The position numbers and the translations under genes are program-made. Below, piece after piece: positions 27,112 to 36,096 of a stretch of 44,613 bases of DNA (position 1 is the first letter of the stretch; the number at the start of each line of letters is the position of its first letter). Source of the stretch: an uncultured Fidelibacterota bacterium (lineage in GTDB: Bacteria; Fidelibacterota; UBA8477; JABMPR01); contig CALBFA010000023.1 in the NCBI GenBank assembly GCA_937888365.1, positions 1 to 44,613 on the forward strand, read 5' to 3'. The notes beneath the pieces were generated by a model that was not told where the DNA came from, ran no database searches, and saw only the letters and a list, made by a program, of their open reading frames with translations.

Positions 27112-27218
27112 CACCTCGTCCATATTTGGGTTTTACACAGTTTCTTTCCAAAAAATAAGTAAAAAAGTATATACTTCGCTTCCAAAAATTAATGAACAAA
27201 TGACAAAGGTTTTTCTAG

Positions 27219-28472
27219 ATGACACACAGTATTAATAAGCTCCAGAAAATGACATTAAAGGAACTCGCTTCCATAGCTCAAGAGCTAGCGGTTCCGGCTA
27301 TAGCAGGATTAAAAAAGACCGAATTGGTGGAGGCAGTATTAGAAGCTCAAACCGAATCTGTTGGATTACTTTTTACGAAGGGGGTTTTAGAAACCCTTCC
27401 TGATGGATATGGTTTTTTACGATTTCCTGAGAATAATTATCTCGCCGGAAAAGATGATGTTTATGTTTCACCGTCTCAAATTAAACGCTTCGGTCTTAGA
27501 ACGGGTCAGGTCATTTATGGCCAAGTTCGACCCCCAAAAGATAATGAGCGTTATTTTGCTTTATTAAAAGTTGAAGCTATTAATTTTCAAGATCCTGAAG
27601 AAGGTCGAATTATTCCTAAATTCAATACCTTGACGCCTTTATATGCGAAAGACAAATTAAAATTAGAGCGTGGTCCAAGAAGTTATTCGATGCGGATTAT
27701 GGATTTATTAAGCCCTGTTGGTAAAGGCCAGCGTGCCTTGATTACGGCTCAGCCTAAAACGGGTAAAACCATGTTACTCCAAGACATTGCTAACTCTATT
27801 GTTAAAAACCATGCTGATGTCGAACTCATTGTTCTTCTCGTGGACGAAAGACCTGAAGAAGTGACAGACATGAGGCGAATGGTTGACGCTGAAGTCGTGG
27901 CATCAACATTTGATGAGCCACCCGAACGTCACGTTCAAGTCGCTGATATGGTTTTGAATAAAGCAAAGCGCATGGTTGAATTCGGAAAAGATGTCGTGAT
28001 TCTTTTGGATAGTCTGACGCGTTTGGCGCGAGCCCATAACGCCGTCATTCCTCATAGTGGCAAAATTTTGTCTGGTGGTATTGACTCCAATGCTTTACAT
28101 CGACCTAAACGCTTTTTTGGTGCCGCTCGTAATGTTGAAAATGGTGGGAGTTTAACCATCATCGCAACTGCACTTATTGAAACAGGCTCCCGAATGGACG
28201 ATGTTATTTTTGAAGAATTCAAAGGCACAGGAAATATGGAACTCGTTCTAGATCGCCGTCTTAGTGACAGAAGAATCTTTCCCGCTATTGATATTTTACG
28301 CTCTGGCACGCGGAAAGAGGAGCTCCTTTTAACCAAGGCAGAACTCAGTCGTGTATGGGTCATGCGAAAGTTCTTGAACGAGATGACTCCCGTCGAAGCG
28401 ATGGAATTCCTTTTGGATAAAATGAAAAAATCAGGAACGAATAAGGATTTACTAGGTTCCATGAGTTCTTAA
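27219..28472 (+). CDS. rho: Transcription termination factor Rho
   Basis: A 417-residue hexameric RNA-dependent ATPase that ends transcription. The Rho_N helix domain ([10 protein letters not shown]...[10 protein letters not shown]) covers residues 1-45. The RNA-binding cold-shock-like domain [16 protein letters not shown] starts near 55. The P-loop is TAQPKTGKT (176-184) and Walker B is [14 protein letters not shown]. The Q- and R-loop region [20 protein letters not shown] is present. It is the first gene of a run continuing through the Cas6-like gene to prfA. Confidence 0.97.
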   Translation: MTHSINKLQKMTLKELASIAQELAVPAIAGLKKTELVEAVLEAQTESVGLLFTKGVLETLPDGYGFLRFPENNYLAGKDDVYVSPSQIKRFGLRTGQVIYGQVRPPKDNERYFALLKVEAINFQDPEEGRIIPKFNTLTPLYAKDKLKLERGPRSYSMRIMDLLSPVGKGQRALITAQPKTGKTMLLQDIANSIVKNHADVELIVLLVDERPEEVTDMRRMVDAEVVASTFDEPPERHVQVADMVLNKAKRMVEFGKDVVILLDSLTRLARAHNAVIPHSGKILSGGIDSNALHRPKRFFGAARNVENGGSLTIIATALIETGSRMDDVIFEEFKGTGNMELVLDRRLSDRRIFPAIDILRSGTRKEELLLTKAELSRVWVMRKFLNEMTPVEAMEFLLDKMKKSGTNKDLLGSMSS

Positions 28473-28502
28473 CAAAGAAGTCGTGGGAACAGGAGAATAT
28501 TT

Positions 28503-29168
28503 ATGTTGGTAAACACACTATTTCTGCGAATGAAAACAGATCTGCTCTTTGACAGAGCTCCTTATCATATACGTCAAAGTATTGGCGAGGCCTTTGCTGA
28601 TCAAGCGATAGACGAGTATATTAATGGCGATAAACGCTCTGAATTCACCTATCCACGACTGCAGTTTAAAGTTTTACAAGGCGATCCTTGTATTATTGCT
28701 ATTGGTGAAGATGCTGTTGAGGCCATGCGTGAAATAGTTCCCGATCTTGAAGAGCTCGAAATTAACGGCATCATTTATAAAATTGTTGAAAAAGAAATCG
28801 TTGATGACGAAGTTGCAATTGGACCGTCAAAAACATTCATTAATTATCAATTTATTACACCATGGATTGGTCTCAATGAAGAAAATTTTCTACAATTCAA
28901 ATACTATTACAAACAAGAGCGAACTGCATTTATCAATCGCCTTGTCGTGCAAAATTTGCGATTTTTGTCTCAAGAATTTGGCATTCAGGCTGGCGACAGA
29001 ATAAATATTAAAAGTAGAATTCGTTTTTTAACAAACCAATCTCTTACTTCTTCACCGACAGGTGGATTTGTTGGGGATTTTAAAATCAATTATAATATCC
29101 CTGACTATATCAGTATTGGAAATATGATTGCTAAAGGATTTGGTGCAATTAAGCGTGTCGAAGTATAA
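28503..29168 (+). CDS. Cas6b-like protein without CRISPR neighbours
   Basis: A 221-residue protein whose block order matches the Cas6b family of CRISPR RNA endonucleases: an N-terminal helix (APYHIRQSIGEAF), then TYPRLQFKVLQGDP and IIAIGEDAVEAM. A central YQFITPWIGLNEENF follows, and the C-terminal block is GGFVGDFKINYNIPDYISIG, then AKGFGAIKRV. At the place where canonical Cas6b proteins have an HNH-type catalytic histidine before the YPxxQ(Y/F)K strand, this one reads YINGDKRSEF. The usual histidine seems absent, though His23 is nearby. AGGAG lies eight bases before the ATG. The gene sits 30 bases after rho and before an aminotransferase, rpmE and prfA, so it may have a housekeeping RNA role. 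The family call is from recalled motif patterns. Confidence 0.65.
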   Translation: MLVNTLFLRMKTDLLFDRAPYHIRQSIGEAFADQAIDEYINGDKRSEFTYPRLQFKVLQGDPCIIAIGEDAVEAMREIVPDLEELEINGIIYKIVEKEIVDDEVAIGPSKTFINYQFITPWIGLNEENFLQFKYYYKQERTAFINRLVVQNLRFLSQEFGIQAGDRINIKSRIRFLTNQSLTSSPTGGFVGDFKINYNIPDYISIGNMIAKGFGAIKRVEV

Positions 29169-29241
29169 CATTTTACGCTTATTATAGCTTGCTGGAGCTA
29201 AGGCTTCAAGATATATTGCGCCGCTTTTTTAGGAGATATGA

Positions 29242-30435
29242 GTGAGCAATCGTTTTACAAATAGAATCAACATGTTACAGCCTTCTGCGACTATGATGGT
29301 TATCAAAAAAGCTGCAAATATGCGGGCGCAAGGCGTTGATATTATTTCCTTCGGAGCTGGAGAGCCTGATTTTGATACGCCTGAAGTTGTCATTGGTGCT
29401 GCAGTCAAAGCCATGGAAAATGGTAAAACTCGCTACACACCTGGTTCGGGTACTACTTCTTTAAAAAAATCAATCGCTCATAAATTAAAGCGTGACAATC
29501 AACTACACTATGAACCCAAACAAATTGTTGTTTCGAATGGTGCAAAACACTCATTATTTAATGCTTGTATGACTTTGCTTCAAGACGGTGATGAAGCGAT
29601 TCTTTTTTCACCTTTTTGGGTAACCTATCCTGAAATCGTAAAATTAGCAGGGGCAACACCTGTTTATGTTGAGACAATTGCCCGTAATGGATTTCAAATA
29701 TCAATGGCATCCCTAGAAGCGGCTGTTTCAAAGAATACGAAACTTATTTTTGTCAATACGCCATCGAATCCAACAGGCGCCATATTAAATAAGGAATCCC
29801 TGAAAAATATTGTCGCTGTAGCGAAAAAGCGTGACCTTATTATTCTTTCAGATGAGTGCTATGAAGCCCTTACTTATGACGAACCTCATGTCAGTATCGC
29901 ATCTTTACCCGATGCCTACGAACGGACTATTACGATTCAAAGTATGTCCAAAGTTTATGCAATGACAGGTTGGCGAATTGGATATACAGCCTCTTCTGTA
30001 GAGTGTGCAAATGCTATGGCCAAGTTTCAAGGTCAGGCAACAGGCTGTCCCAATAGTATTGCTCAAGAAGCAGCTGATTTTGCATTGTCACATGAGCATC
30101 CTTATTTAGGGAAATGGCGAGACGCCTTTAAAGAACGACGTACTTACATGGTCAATGCACTCAATGAAATACCTGGTTTTGAAACACTGATGCCGAAGGG
30201 AGCTTTTTATGCGTTTCCTAATGTTTCGGCTTTTTACGGAAAAGAACTCGATGGTGTCGTCATCAATAGTTCGCTTGATTTGACAAATATTTTGCTTGAA
30301 AAAGCGCATGTTGCCGTCGTCCCTGGCGGACCTTTTGGAGCAGACGATTACATTCGTCTCTCTTATGCAACATCGATGGAAAATATTATCGAAGGAATAA
30401 ATAGAATAACAAAATTAATGAACACCTTAAGTTAA
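29242..30435 (+). CDS. Aspartate aminotransferase, class I-gamma
   Basis: A 397-residue PLP enzyme that transfers the amino group between aspartate and 2-oxoglutarate or related acids. Seen are [45 protein letters not shown] and [15 protein letters not shown] with PLP Lys237, then RLSYATS near the end. It starts with GTG: AGGAG is six bases upstream, and the nearby ATG at 29238 is out of frame. It is probably co-transcribed with its neighbours. It could instead prefer prephenate, as some members do. Confidence 0.93.
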   Translation: MSNRFTNRINMLQPSATMMVIKKAANMRAQGVDIISFGAGEPDFDTPEVVIGAAVKAMENGKTRYTPGSGTTSLKKSIAHKLKRDNQLHYEPKQIVVSNGAKHSLFNACMTLLQDGDEAILFSPFWVTYPEIVKLAGATPVYVETIARNGFQISMASLEAAVSKNTKLIFVNTPSNPTGAILNKESLKNIVAVAKKRDLIILSDECYEALTYDEPHVSIASLPDAYERTITIQSMSKVYAMTGWRIGYTASSVECANAMAKFQGQATGCPNSIAQEAADFALSHEHPYLGKWRDAFKERRTYMVNALNEIPGFETLMPKGAFYAFPNVSAFYGKELDGVVINSSLDLTNILLEKAHVAVVPGGPFGADDYIRLSYATSMENIIEGINRITKLMNTLS

Positions 30436-30449
30436 GGAAAAGGATAATT

Positions 30450-30656
30450 ATGAAACAAGGAATTCACCCAAAATACGAGCTCGCAACAGTTAATTGTGCT
30501 TGTGGAAATACATTTCAAACGCATAACACCGTCGGTGATATGAAAGTAGAAATCTGTAATGTTTGCCATCCATATTTTTCTGGGAAACAAGTACTTTTAG
30601 ATACGGCTGGACGTATTGACAAATTTCGTAAAAAATACGGTCCTGTTGCTAAATAA
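30450..30656 (+). CDS. rpmE: Ribosomal protein L31, zinc-binding type
   Basis: A 68-residue L31 with the start MKQGIHPKY. It has both CxC (NCACGN, Cys16 and Cys18) and CxxC ([12 protein letters not shown]), so it is the zinc-binding C+ form. Its place behind rho and near prfA is conserved in many bacteria. AAGGAT lies shortly upstream of the ATG. Confidence 0.97.
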   Translation: MKQGIHPKYELATVNCACGNTFQTHNTVGDMKVEICNVCHPYFSGKQVLLDTAGRIDKFRKKYGPVAK

Positions 30657-30688
30657 TTTAAGCCGTTTCACATCGAGGTATTTTTAAT

Positions 30689-31675
30689 ATGCGAAATGTT
30701 TTTCGGTATTTACGTTTAGTATTGTTCATGGCTGAGCAGACCATACTTGTTGGAGGACAAGCCATTATCGAAGGTGTGATGATGCGTGTTCCAGGAGCGT
30801 ATGCTATCGCTGTTCGAAACCCTCGAAATGAAATCGTGAAAAAACGGTGGAATTATACGTCATGGTCCGACACCCATACTTGGTTAAAAACACCGGTATT
30901 ACGCGGAGCCATTGCGTTAATTGAGTCCATGAAAATGGGCATCCAAACACTCAACGAATCTGCGGATATCGCCTTTGAAGAAGAGCTCGCACCTGAAACA
31001 TTTTGGACGAAGCTTCAGTCTTTTTTAGGAACTGTCCTTGCGTTAGGTATCGGACTCGGTCTCTTTTTTGCGACTCCCATTATCGTCTCCACCAAGATAT
31101 TTCATCTGGAAAATACGGCTTTTTCATTTAATGTCATTACAGGCATCATTCGAATTGCATTGTTTTTACTATACTTGTGGGCAATTTCTCTCATGAAAGA
31201 TGTCAAACGTTTATTCCAATATCACGGTGGCGAGCACATGGCGGTCTATACATTTGAAAGTGGAAAAGAATTGACCATTGAAGAAGCTCGTAAATTCCCA
31301 ACTCAGCATCCCCGCTGTGGAACGAGTTTTATTTTCATCGTTTTACTGGCTTCAATTTTTATGTTCGCCATCATTGACTCCATAGCGATGATGTTTATTC
31401 AAACCCCAACAATCGCCACACGACTTTTAACTCATTTGCCATTGATGCCTCTTGTCGCTGGCGTGAGTTACGAGCTGCTCAAGCTTACATCAAAATATCG
31501 CCGTTTTGCGTGGGTGCGCGCTCTTTCGGCTCCAGGGCTCTGGCTTCAAAATATTACAACATCCGTTCCCGATGATGACCAACTCCAAGTCGCATTGGAT
31601 TCCTTAAAAGAAGCTTTCGGTGAGAAGCTCAATGATTTTACAGGGAAAACCTACGTCGCCGAGGCTATCGATTAA
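30689..31675 (+). CDS. DUF1385 (YqhQ-like) membrane protein
   Basis: A 328-residue protein with the DUF1385 signature [20 protein letters not shown] (about 22-41). It also has [15 protein letters not shown] and [16 protein letters not shown], and about four membrane segments. The family is often found beside rpmE and prfA. Its biochemical role is unknown. GAGG about 10 bases upstream supports the start at 30689; an internal ATG at 30728 ([10 protein letters not shown]) has no ribosome site but matches the usual N-terminus. Its stop overlaps the prfA start by one base. Confidence 0.88.
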   Translation: MRNVFRYLRLVLFMAEQTILVGGQAIIEGVMMRVPGAYAIAVRNPRNEIVKKRWNYTSWSDTHTWLKTPVLRGAIALIESMKMGIQTLNESADIAFEEELAPETFWTKLQSFLGTVLALGIGLGLFFATPIIVSTKIFHLENTAFSFNVITGIIRIALFLLYLWAISLMKDVKRLFQYHGGEHMAVYTFESGKELTIEEARKFPTQHPRCGTSFIFIVLLASIFMFAIIDSIAMMFIQTPTIATRLLTHLPLMPLVAGVSYELLKLTSKYRRFAWVRALSAPGLWLQNITTSVPDDDQLQVALDSLKEAFGEKLNDFTGKTYVAEAID

Positions 31676-32742
31676 TGAAACTACTCGACAAATTCGACCA
31701 AATTGAATCTCGGTTTAAAAACTTAGAAACGCAACTAAGTCAACCTGACGCTGCAAGCGACCCAAAGAAATTTGCCGAATTAGCACGTGAGCATAGCGAA
31801 GCTCAAAACCATTATGAAGCATTTATTATTTACAAAGATTTGAATGATCTCGTTGTTGAAGACGATGAAATTCTAAATGGAAATGATGATGAATTAAAAG
31901 AACTCGTTCGCGAAGAATATGAAGATTTAGTCGCTGAACGCGATGCTCAAGAAAATAAAATAAAGATGATGCTCGTTCCCCGTGACAAACTTGATGCTAA
32001 AAACGCAATTGTCGAAATTAGAGCTGGAACGGGTGGCGATGAAGCCGCTATTTTTGCTGGCAATCTTATGCGAATGTATCAACGATACGCCGAAAATAAA
32101 GGTTGGAAAATCGAGACGATTGCACTCAATCAGACCGAGGCGGGTGGCTTAAAAGAAGTCTCTGTTCAGATTAGTGGTGATAGTGTTTACGGGACATTAA
32201 AATTTGAAAGCGGTGTCCATCGGGTTCAACGTGTCCCGGAGACGGAATCTCAAGGTCGCGTTCATACGTCTGCTGCGACAGTAGCCGTTTTGCCCGAGGC
32301 AAAAGCCGTCGATGTACAGGTTTTAGAATCCGATTTACGAATCGATACTTATCGTGCGTCAGGAGCTGGTGGTCAGCATGTCAATAAAACAGAGTCTGCT
32401 ATACGCATCACGCATATTCCTTCGGGGACGGTCGTAACGTGTCAGGACGAAAGTTCTCAGCACAAGAATAAAGAAAAGGCTATGAAAGTTCTTTACTCTC
32501 GCATGCTTGCCGTTGAGCAAGAAACAGAAGCTAAAAAGCGCGCTAATATGCGCAAAAGTCTTGTTTCCACAGGAGACCGTTCGGCTAAAATTCGTACCTA
32601 TAATTATCCACAAGGTCGCGTCACAGATCATCGCATCAATTTAACGCTCTATCGTTTAGAAGAGATTCTTAATGGCGATTTAGATGAACTACTGGAGAGT
32701 ATTGTCACGGCTGATTTAATCAATCGTTTAGATGAAATCTGA
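31675..32742 (+). CDS. prfA: Peptide chain release factor 1
   Basis: A 355-residue release factor that ends translation at UAA and UAG. GGQ is at 232-234 ([15 protein letters not shown]). The codon-recognition tripeptide is PET in [15 protein letters not shown] (188-190), the P-x-T form specific to RF1 and not the SPF of RF2. A TAATG junction couples it to the DUF1385 gene. It is probably the last gene of the rho operon. Confidence 0.97.
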   Translation: MKLLDKFDQIESRFKNLETQLSQPDAASDPKKFAELAREHSEAQNHYEAFIIYKDLNDLVVEDDEILNGNDDELKELVREEYEDLVAERDAQENKIKMMLVPRDKLDAKNAIVEIRAGTGGDEAAIFAGNLMRMYQRYAENKGWKIETIALNQTEAGGLKEVSVQISGDSVYGTLKFESGVHRVQRVPETESQGRVHTSAATVAVLPEAKAVDVQVLESDLRIDTYRASGAGGQHVNKTESAIRITHIPSGTVVTCQDESSQHKNKEKAMKVLYSRMLAVEQETEAKKRANMRKSLVSTGDRSAKIRTYNYPQGRVTDHRINLTLYRLEEILNGDLDELLESIVTADLINRLDEI

Positions 32743-32871
32743 GATTTATTTCAAATTGCGTAATTTAAAATCAAATTTAAAACACTCAGCGCGACGAGAG
32801 CATGTACAACAAAATTCCTTCTCTATTTTACATGTAACCCACAATCTAATAATGCATCAAAGTATTGTATT

Positions 32872-33462
32872 TTGACAATTAAAGAAACACCAGAGCTCGT
32901 TAAACTGGCGCAAAAGGGAGACCGTAAAGCGCAAACCGTATTAGTTGAGTTATATTCAGGCAGGATTTATAATCTTGGCCTACGAATGCTTCGAAACGTT
33001 CAAGACGCCGAAGATTTACTCCAAGAAGCTTACATTATCGCCTTTAAAAAATTACATACGTTCAAAGGCAATTCGACTTTTTATACATGGATTTATCGCA
33101 TCGCTGTTAACATTGCTCTCGGAAAATTAAGAGAACAGTCTAAACTTCAAGTGTCGTATTCAATTCAAGAACCCGATTTTGAAGCCATCCACGGACACCA
33201 CTTTTCTGACTGGCCAGAGTTTATAGAACGAAAAATATCAGGCGTAGAATTTCAAAAAGTATTGAAATATGCCATGGACGAACTCTCTGAAAAGTACCGA
33301 AGTGTTTTTGTTTTACGTGACCTAGAGGGACTTTCAACAACGGAAACAGCTGAAGCTCTTGATTTAACGGAAAGTAACGTAAAAGTAAGACTCATGAGAG
33401 CTCGACTATCACTTCGAGATCGTATGAACGACATTTTTAAACGTGAGGGTTGGCTTCTGTGA
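32872..33462 (+). CDS. ECF-type RNA polymerase sigma factor
   Basis: A 196-residue sigma-70 family factor with only regions 2 and 4. Region 2 is GLRMLRNVQDAEDLLQEAYI then FKGNSTFYTWIYRIAVNIAL. Region 4 is LSEKYRSVFVLRDLEGLSTT then ALDLTESNVKVRLMRARLSL. The frame has no ATG; TTG at 32872 is the best start, and no strong ribosome site is seen. The stop overlaps the start of the next gene (TGATG), the usual arrangement of sigma and anti-sigma pairs. Confidence 0.9.
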   Translation: MTIKETPELVKLAQKGDRKAQTVLVELYSGRIYNLGLRMLRNVQDAEDLLQEAYIIAFKKLHTFKGNSTFYTWIYRIAVNIALGKLREQSKLQVSYSIQEPDFEAIHGHHFSDWPEFIERKISGVEFQKVLKYAMDELSEKYRSVFVLRDLEGLSTTETAEALDLTESNVKVRLMRARLSLRDRMNDIFKREGWLL

Positions 33463-33710
33463 TGAACGCAAAAAGAAATTTAGAATTGCAAAAAAGTATC
33501 TGTGAAGCATTTGGTGAAGATATAGGTGGTGACGTTTGTGAAGAAATTGGACAATTCATGGAAGAATGTCCCGAGTGTCAGGTCTATTTTGATACCATGG
33601 AACGTTCGGTAAAACTGTATAAAGCATCGGAAAAAGCAGAAGAGGTTCCTCCTTTTGTCGCTGAACGTCTCTATAAAGTTTTGAAACTTAATCATAATGA
33701 ATCCAAATAG
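33462..33710 (+). CDS. Putative small cytoplasmic anti-sigma factor
   Basis: An 82-residue acidic protein read from the ATG that overlaps the sigma-factor stop. It has Cys residues in KSICEAFGED and GGDVCEEIG and the pair ECPEC. This resembles the ZAS zinc domain (C...HxxxCxxC) of anti-sigma factors, but a Phe replaces the His (FMEECPEC). There is no membrane segment, so it would act in the cytosol. The role is inferred from position and the cysteine pattern. Redox-sensitive release of the sigma factor is possible. Confidence 0.65.
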   Translation: MNAKRNLELQKSICEAFGEDIGGDVCEEIGQFMEECPECQVYFDTMERSVKLYKASEKAEEVPPFVAERLYKVLKLNHNESK

Positions 33711-33721
33711 AGACGATTAAG

Positions 33722-33967
33722 ATGTCTTCCACTCCCAAAAAAGTAATTCTATTTACGACGCCAACATGCTCACATTGCAAAACGGCTAAACGTTATCTTA
33801 TTGATCAAAAAATAAAATTTAAAGAGGTCGATGTCAGTCAAAATCCAAAGGCTGCCGATGACATGGTACGAAAGACAAAACAACAAGGTGTACCCCAATT
33901 TTGGATAAATAATAAACCACTTGTTGGCTTTGATAAAATAAAACTAAACAAATTACTAGAAATTTAG
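33722..33967 (+). CDS. Glutaredoxin-like protein
   Basis: An 81-residue thioredoxin-fold protein with the active site TTPTCSHCKTAK and the cis-proline GVPQFWINNKPLVGFD. The CSHC pair and small size resemble NrdH-type or YruB-like glutaredoxins. It lies 11 bases after the anti-sigma candidate and 11 bases before groES, so these genes probably share one transcript. It likely reduces disulfides, with an unknown electron donor. Confidence 0.9.
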   Translation: MSSTPKKVILFTTPTCSHCKTAKRYLIDQKIKFKEVDVSQNPKAADDMVRKTKQQGVPQFWINNKPLVGFDKIKLNKLLEI

Positions 33968-33978
33968 GAGATTTTAAG

Positions 33979-34251
33979 ATGAACATACAACCACTTGATG
34001 ATCGCGTTCTCGTTCAAGCAGCTCAAGAAGAAGAAAAAACAGCCTCAGGTATTATCATCCCTGACACGGCAAAAGAAAAACCACGTCGTGGAACAATTGT
34101 CGCGGTTGGGAATGATGAGGAATTAAAAGAACTTTTGAGCGTAGGCGATGAGATCCTTTATGGAAAATATGCTGGCGACGAGCTCAATTATGATGGAAAA
34201 GATTACCTCATTCTTTCAAGAGGTGACATCCTAGCAAAACTTTCGAAATAA
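33979..34251 (+). CDS. groES: GroES co-chaperonin
   Basis: A 90-residue 10-kDa chaperonin with the start NIQPLDDRVLVQ, the mobile loop EEKTASGIIIPDTAKEKP and the strand GDEILYGKYAGDELNYDGKD. AGGAG lies before the ATG. A strong terminator follows and groEL is not next to it, which is unusual because groES and groEL are normally one operon. It may pair with a groEL elsewhere, or be a second copy under the ECF sigma factor. Confidence 0.95.
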   Translation: MNIQPLDDRVLVQAAQEEEKTASGIIIPDTAKEKPRRGTIVAVGNDEELKELLSVGDEILYGKYAGDELNYDGKDYLILSRGDILAKLSK

Positions 34252-34271
34252 TTTTTTCGAAAATATATTTA

Positions 34272-34310
34272 AGAGATCATTCACAAAAATGTGGGTGGTC
34301 TCTTTTTTTT
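34272..34310 (+). terminator. Intrinsic terminator after groES
   Basis: AGAGATCATTCAC pairs with GTGGGTGGTCTCT (with G-T pairs) around a six-base loop and is followed by a run of T. It lies about 20 bases after the groES stop, confirming that the transcript ends without groEL. Confidence 0.9.
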
Positions 34311-34331
34311 ATGATGGCTGATGAACGACGC

Positions 34332-34361
34332 TTGACTTTTATCTAACCGTAGCGAGATTAT
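34332..34361 (+). promoter_or_regulatory. Candidate promoter of rsgA
   Basis: TTGACT (34332-34337) and GATTAT (34356-34361) are separated by 18 bases and lie about 60 bases before the rsgA start, directly after the groES terminator. Confidence 0.5.
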
Positions 34362-34421
34362 CATCATGAGGCAAATAGCTCAAGTCTGTACTTTTAACGA
34401 ATAAAGAGAGAGTTGTATTAC

Positions 34422-35495
34422 ATGAGTCTAGAAGATTTTGGATGGAATCAAATGTGGGAGGATCGTTTATCCCAATATCATCTTGATCAAGGCATCCCCG
34501 CCCGCATTATTTCGGAACATCGTAGTGAGTATCGATTGCATACTGGTTCAACAGAAATCTCTGCACGAGCTGCAGGTAAGCTTTATCACGAGCTCTTAAA
34601 TACGACGGATTTACCCGCCGTTGGCGATTGGGTCATTGTAGATCATTCAGATTCTGATGGGAATTCAAGTATTCGCTGTGTACTTCCTCGGCAATCCATG
34701 TTTTCAAGGAAAGCCTCTATAAAAAGTACAACCGAGCAAGTCATCGCCACAAATATAGATACAATCTGGATTATCTCTACATTCGGATCTGAATTGAATC
34801 CCGAACGCATTGAGCGATACATAACGCTGGTGATGGAAAATGGCGCCGAACCCGTTCTCGTCATGACAAAATCTGACCTCGCCGATTCTGTTGAGTCTGT
34901 TCTAGAGTCATTGAAAACACGACTCCCTAATATTGCTATTCATGCTGTCAGTCCCAAAATAGGCATGGGTTTAGATGCCCTTCGCACTTATTTGAGAATG
35001 GGTCGTACGGTTGCACTGCTTGGTTCGTCAGGCGTGGGAAAATCGACGCTCATCAATTATTTTTTAGGCAGCGATGTTTTGCAGACGGCTTCTGTTCGAG
35101 AGAAAGATGGCAAAGGACGACACACGACGACGCATCGCGAACTGTTTTTACTACCTTCAGGGGGTCTCCTCCTTGATACACCAGGTATGCGTGAACTTCA
35201 ACTTTGGGGCGTAGATGAAACATTGGAAAAGAGCTTCGCTGATATTGATGACCTTGCATTTGAATGCCGATTTAGTGATTGTTCCCATGGAATAGAGCCT
35301 GGCTGTGCCGTAAACGAAGCTATTTCAGCCGGGGAATTATCCATTGAACGATTAAATAATTATAAAAAACTGAAACAAGAGTTTTTCTATCTTGATGCTC
35401 GAAAATATGGTCGAACGGATTCGTTGAGCCGTGAGCAATGGAAAGTGAAGTCGAGAGAAGAAAAACAAAAACGCAGCGACAAAACAAAATTGTAA
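34422..35495 (+). CDS. rsgA: Ribosome biogenesis GTPase RsgA
   Basis: A 357-residue circularly permuted GTPase that helps mature the 30S ribosomal subunit. An OB-fold (about 30-95) precedes the GTPase motifs in permuted order: TKSD (G4), then the P-loop GSSGVGKSTL (G1), HTTTHRE (G2) and DTPGMREL (G3). The zinc site follows as CRFSDCSHGIEPGC. A TTG three codons upstream would extend the frame, but the ATG at 34422 has a GAGAGAG ribosome site nine bases before it. The C-terminus is lysine- and arginine-rich. Confidence 0.95.
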   Translation: MSLEDFGWNQMWEDRLSQYHLDQGIPARIISEHRSEYRLHTGSTEISARAAGKLYHELLNTTDLPAVGDWVIVDHSDSDGNSSIRCVLPRQSMFSRKASIKSTTEQVIATNIDTIWIISTFGSELNPERIERYITLVMENGAEPVLVMTKSDLADSVESVLESLKTRLPNIAIHAVSPKIGMGLDALRTYLRMGRTVALLGSSGVGKSTLINYFLGSDVLQTASVREKDGKGRHTTTHRELFLLPSGGLLLDTPGMRELQLWGVDETLEKSFADIDDLAFECRFSDCSHGIEPGCAVNEAISAGELSIERLNNYKKLKQEFFYLDARKYGRTDSLSREQWKVKSREEKQKRSDKTKL

Positions 35496-35816
35496 ATCTC
35501 TAACCGGAATCACAAGCAAGATGGTTGCTTCACAGGCCCGGTAGCGCAAGGGTCTCGATTGTGGCTTTTCATATTCCCATTGGCGAAAATAATGTCATCA
35601 AAAATAAGAAATCTAATTTTTATCTTATAAATGTTTAAATATATATCCGTTTCAAACAGACGATATTGTCATTAATTGCTTATTCTTAATAATGGTAAAA
35701 ATACCTTCGGTGATAATTTTCAATAACTAAATAATTAATTTTAAATTGAGCTGAAATCATGATTTGACGAAATTGTTTTGTCTTCTACACAAATTAAACA
35801 AATTGTAAATCAAATA

Positions 35817-35844
35817 TTGAATGTAAAAATAGGTATTGTATAGT
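35817..35844 (+). promoter_or_regulatory. Candidate promoter of the multihaem cytochrome gene
   Basis: TTGAAT (35817-35822) and TATAGT (35839-35844) are separated by 16 bases. Starting near 35851, the transcript would have an unusually long leader of about 246 bases. Confidence 0.5.
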
Positions 35845-35975
35845 TTTTACCCCAAGATGATGTGTGTATTTTAAAATTATTTCATCCGTGCTTTTTTTTC
35901 AGAAAAACAATTGTTATTGGCATTCTAATTGCAATATGGGAGTACGTCATTGGAAATGGCGTGCTTTTTCACAAA

Positions 35976-36022
35976 GATTTCTAAGAAACCCACTGTTACT
36001 GAAGCTTACTTTCTTAGAAATC
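35976..36022 (+). promoter_or_regulatory. 13-bp stem-loop in the cytochrome leader
   Basis: GATTTCTAAGAAA (35976-35988) and TTTCTTAGAAATC (36010-36022) are perfect inverted repeats around a 21-base loop. No T-run follows, so it is not an ordinary terminator. It could be an mRNA stability or regulatory structure, or a DNA operator. Each arm contains the short palindrome TTTCTAAGAAA, or its near equal. Confidence 0.5.
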
Positions 36023-36096
36023 AGCCCAAAAAAATACATGTTCTCAAGCAGAGAAATTTATTTCAATACACTTTATTCTTATTTGGAGGAGAAATA

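Larger units (their letters stand above)
35496..36096 (+). other. Long AT-rich intergenic region and cytochrome leader
   Basis: The first 320 bases contain no recognised gene, RNA or repeat. From 35817 there is a promoter candidate, then about 246 bases of presumed leader with a 13-bp hairpin (35976-36022), and finally GGAGGAG before the ATG at 36097. A frame open from 35929 joins the cytochrome gene, but its 56 extra residues do not look like a signal sequence. No tRNA-like fold was found near the GC-rich patch at 35535-35555. Confidence 0.55.

Noticed and set aside
27118-27218. A riboswitch in the rho leader
   Set aside because: No conserved aptamer motif or strong hairpin was seen in the roughly 100-base leader.
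28473-29241. A CRISPR array near the Cas6-like gene
   Set aside because: No regularly spaced direct repeats of about 25-37 bases were seen around the gene or elsewhere in the window.
35510-35575. A tRNA-like stretch (GCCCGGTAGCGCAAGG)
   Set aside because: Some bases resemble a D-arm, but no acceptor stem, anticodon arm or T-arm (GGTTCGAAT type) could be paired around it.
35929-36096. A longer start for the cytochrome gene (56 extra residues)
   Set aside because: The extra residues are not signal-like. GGAGGAG sits just before the ATG at 36097, where a lipoprotein signal begins.
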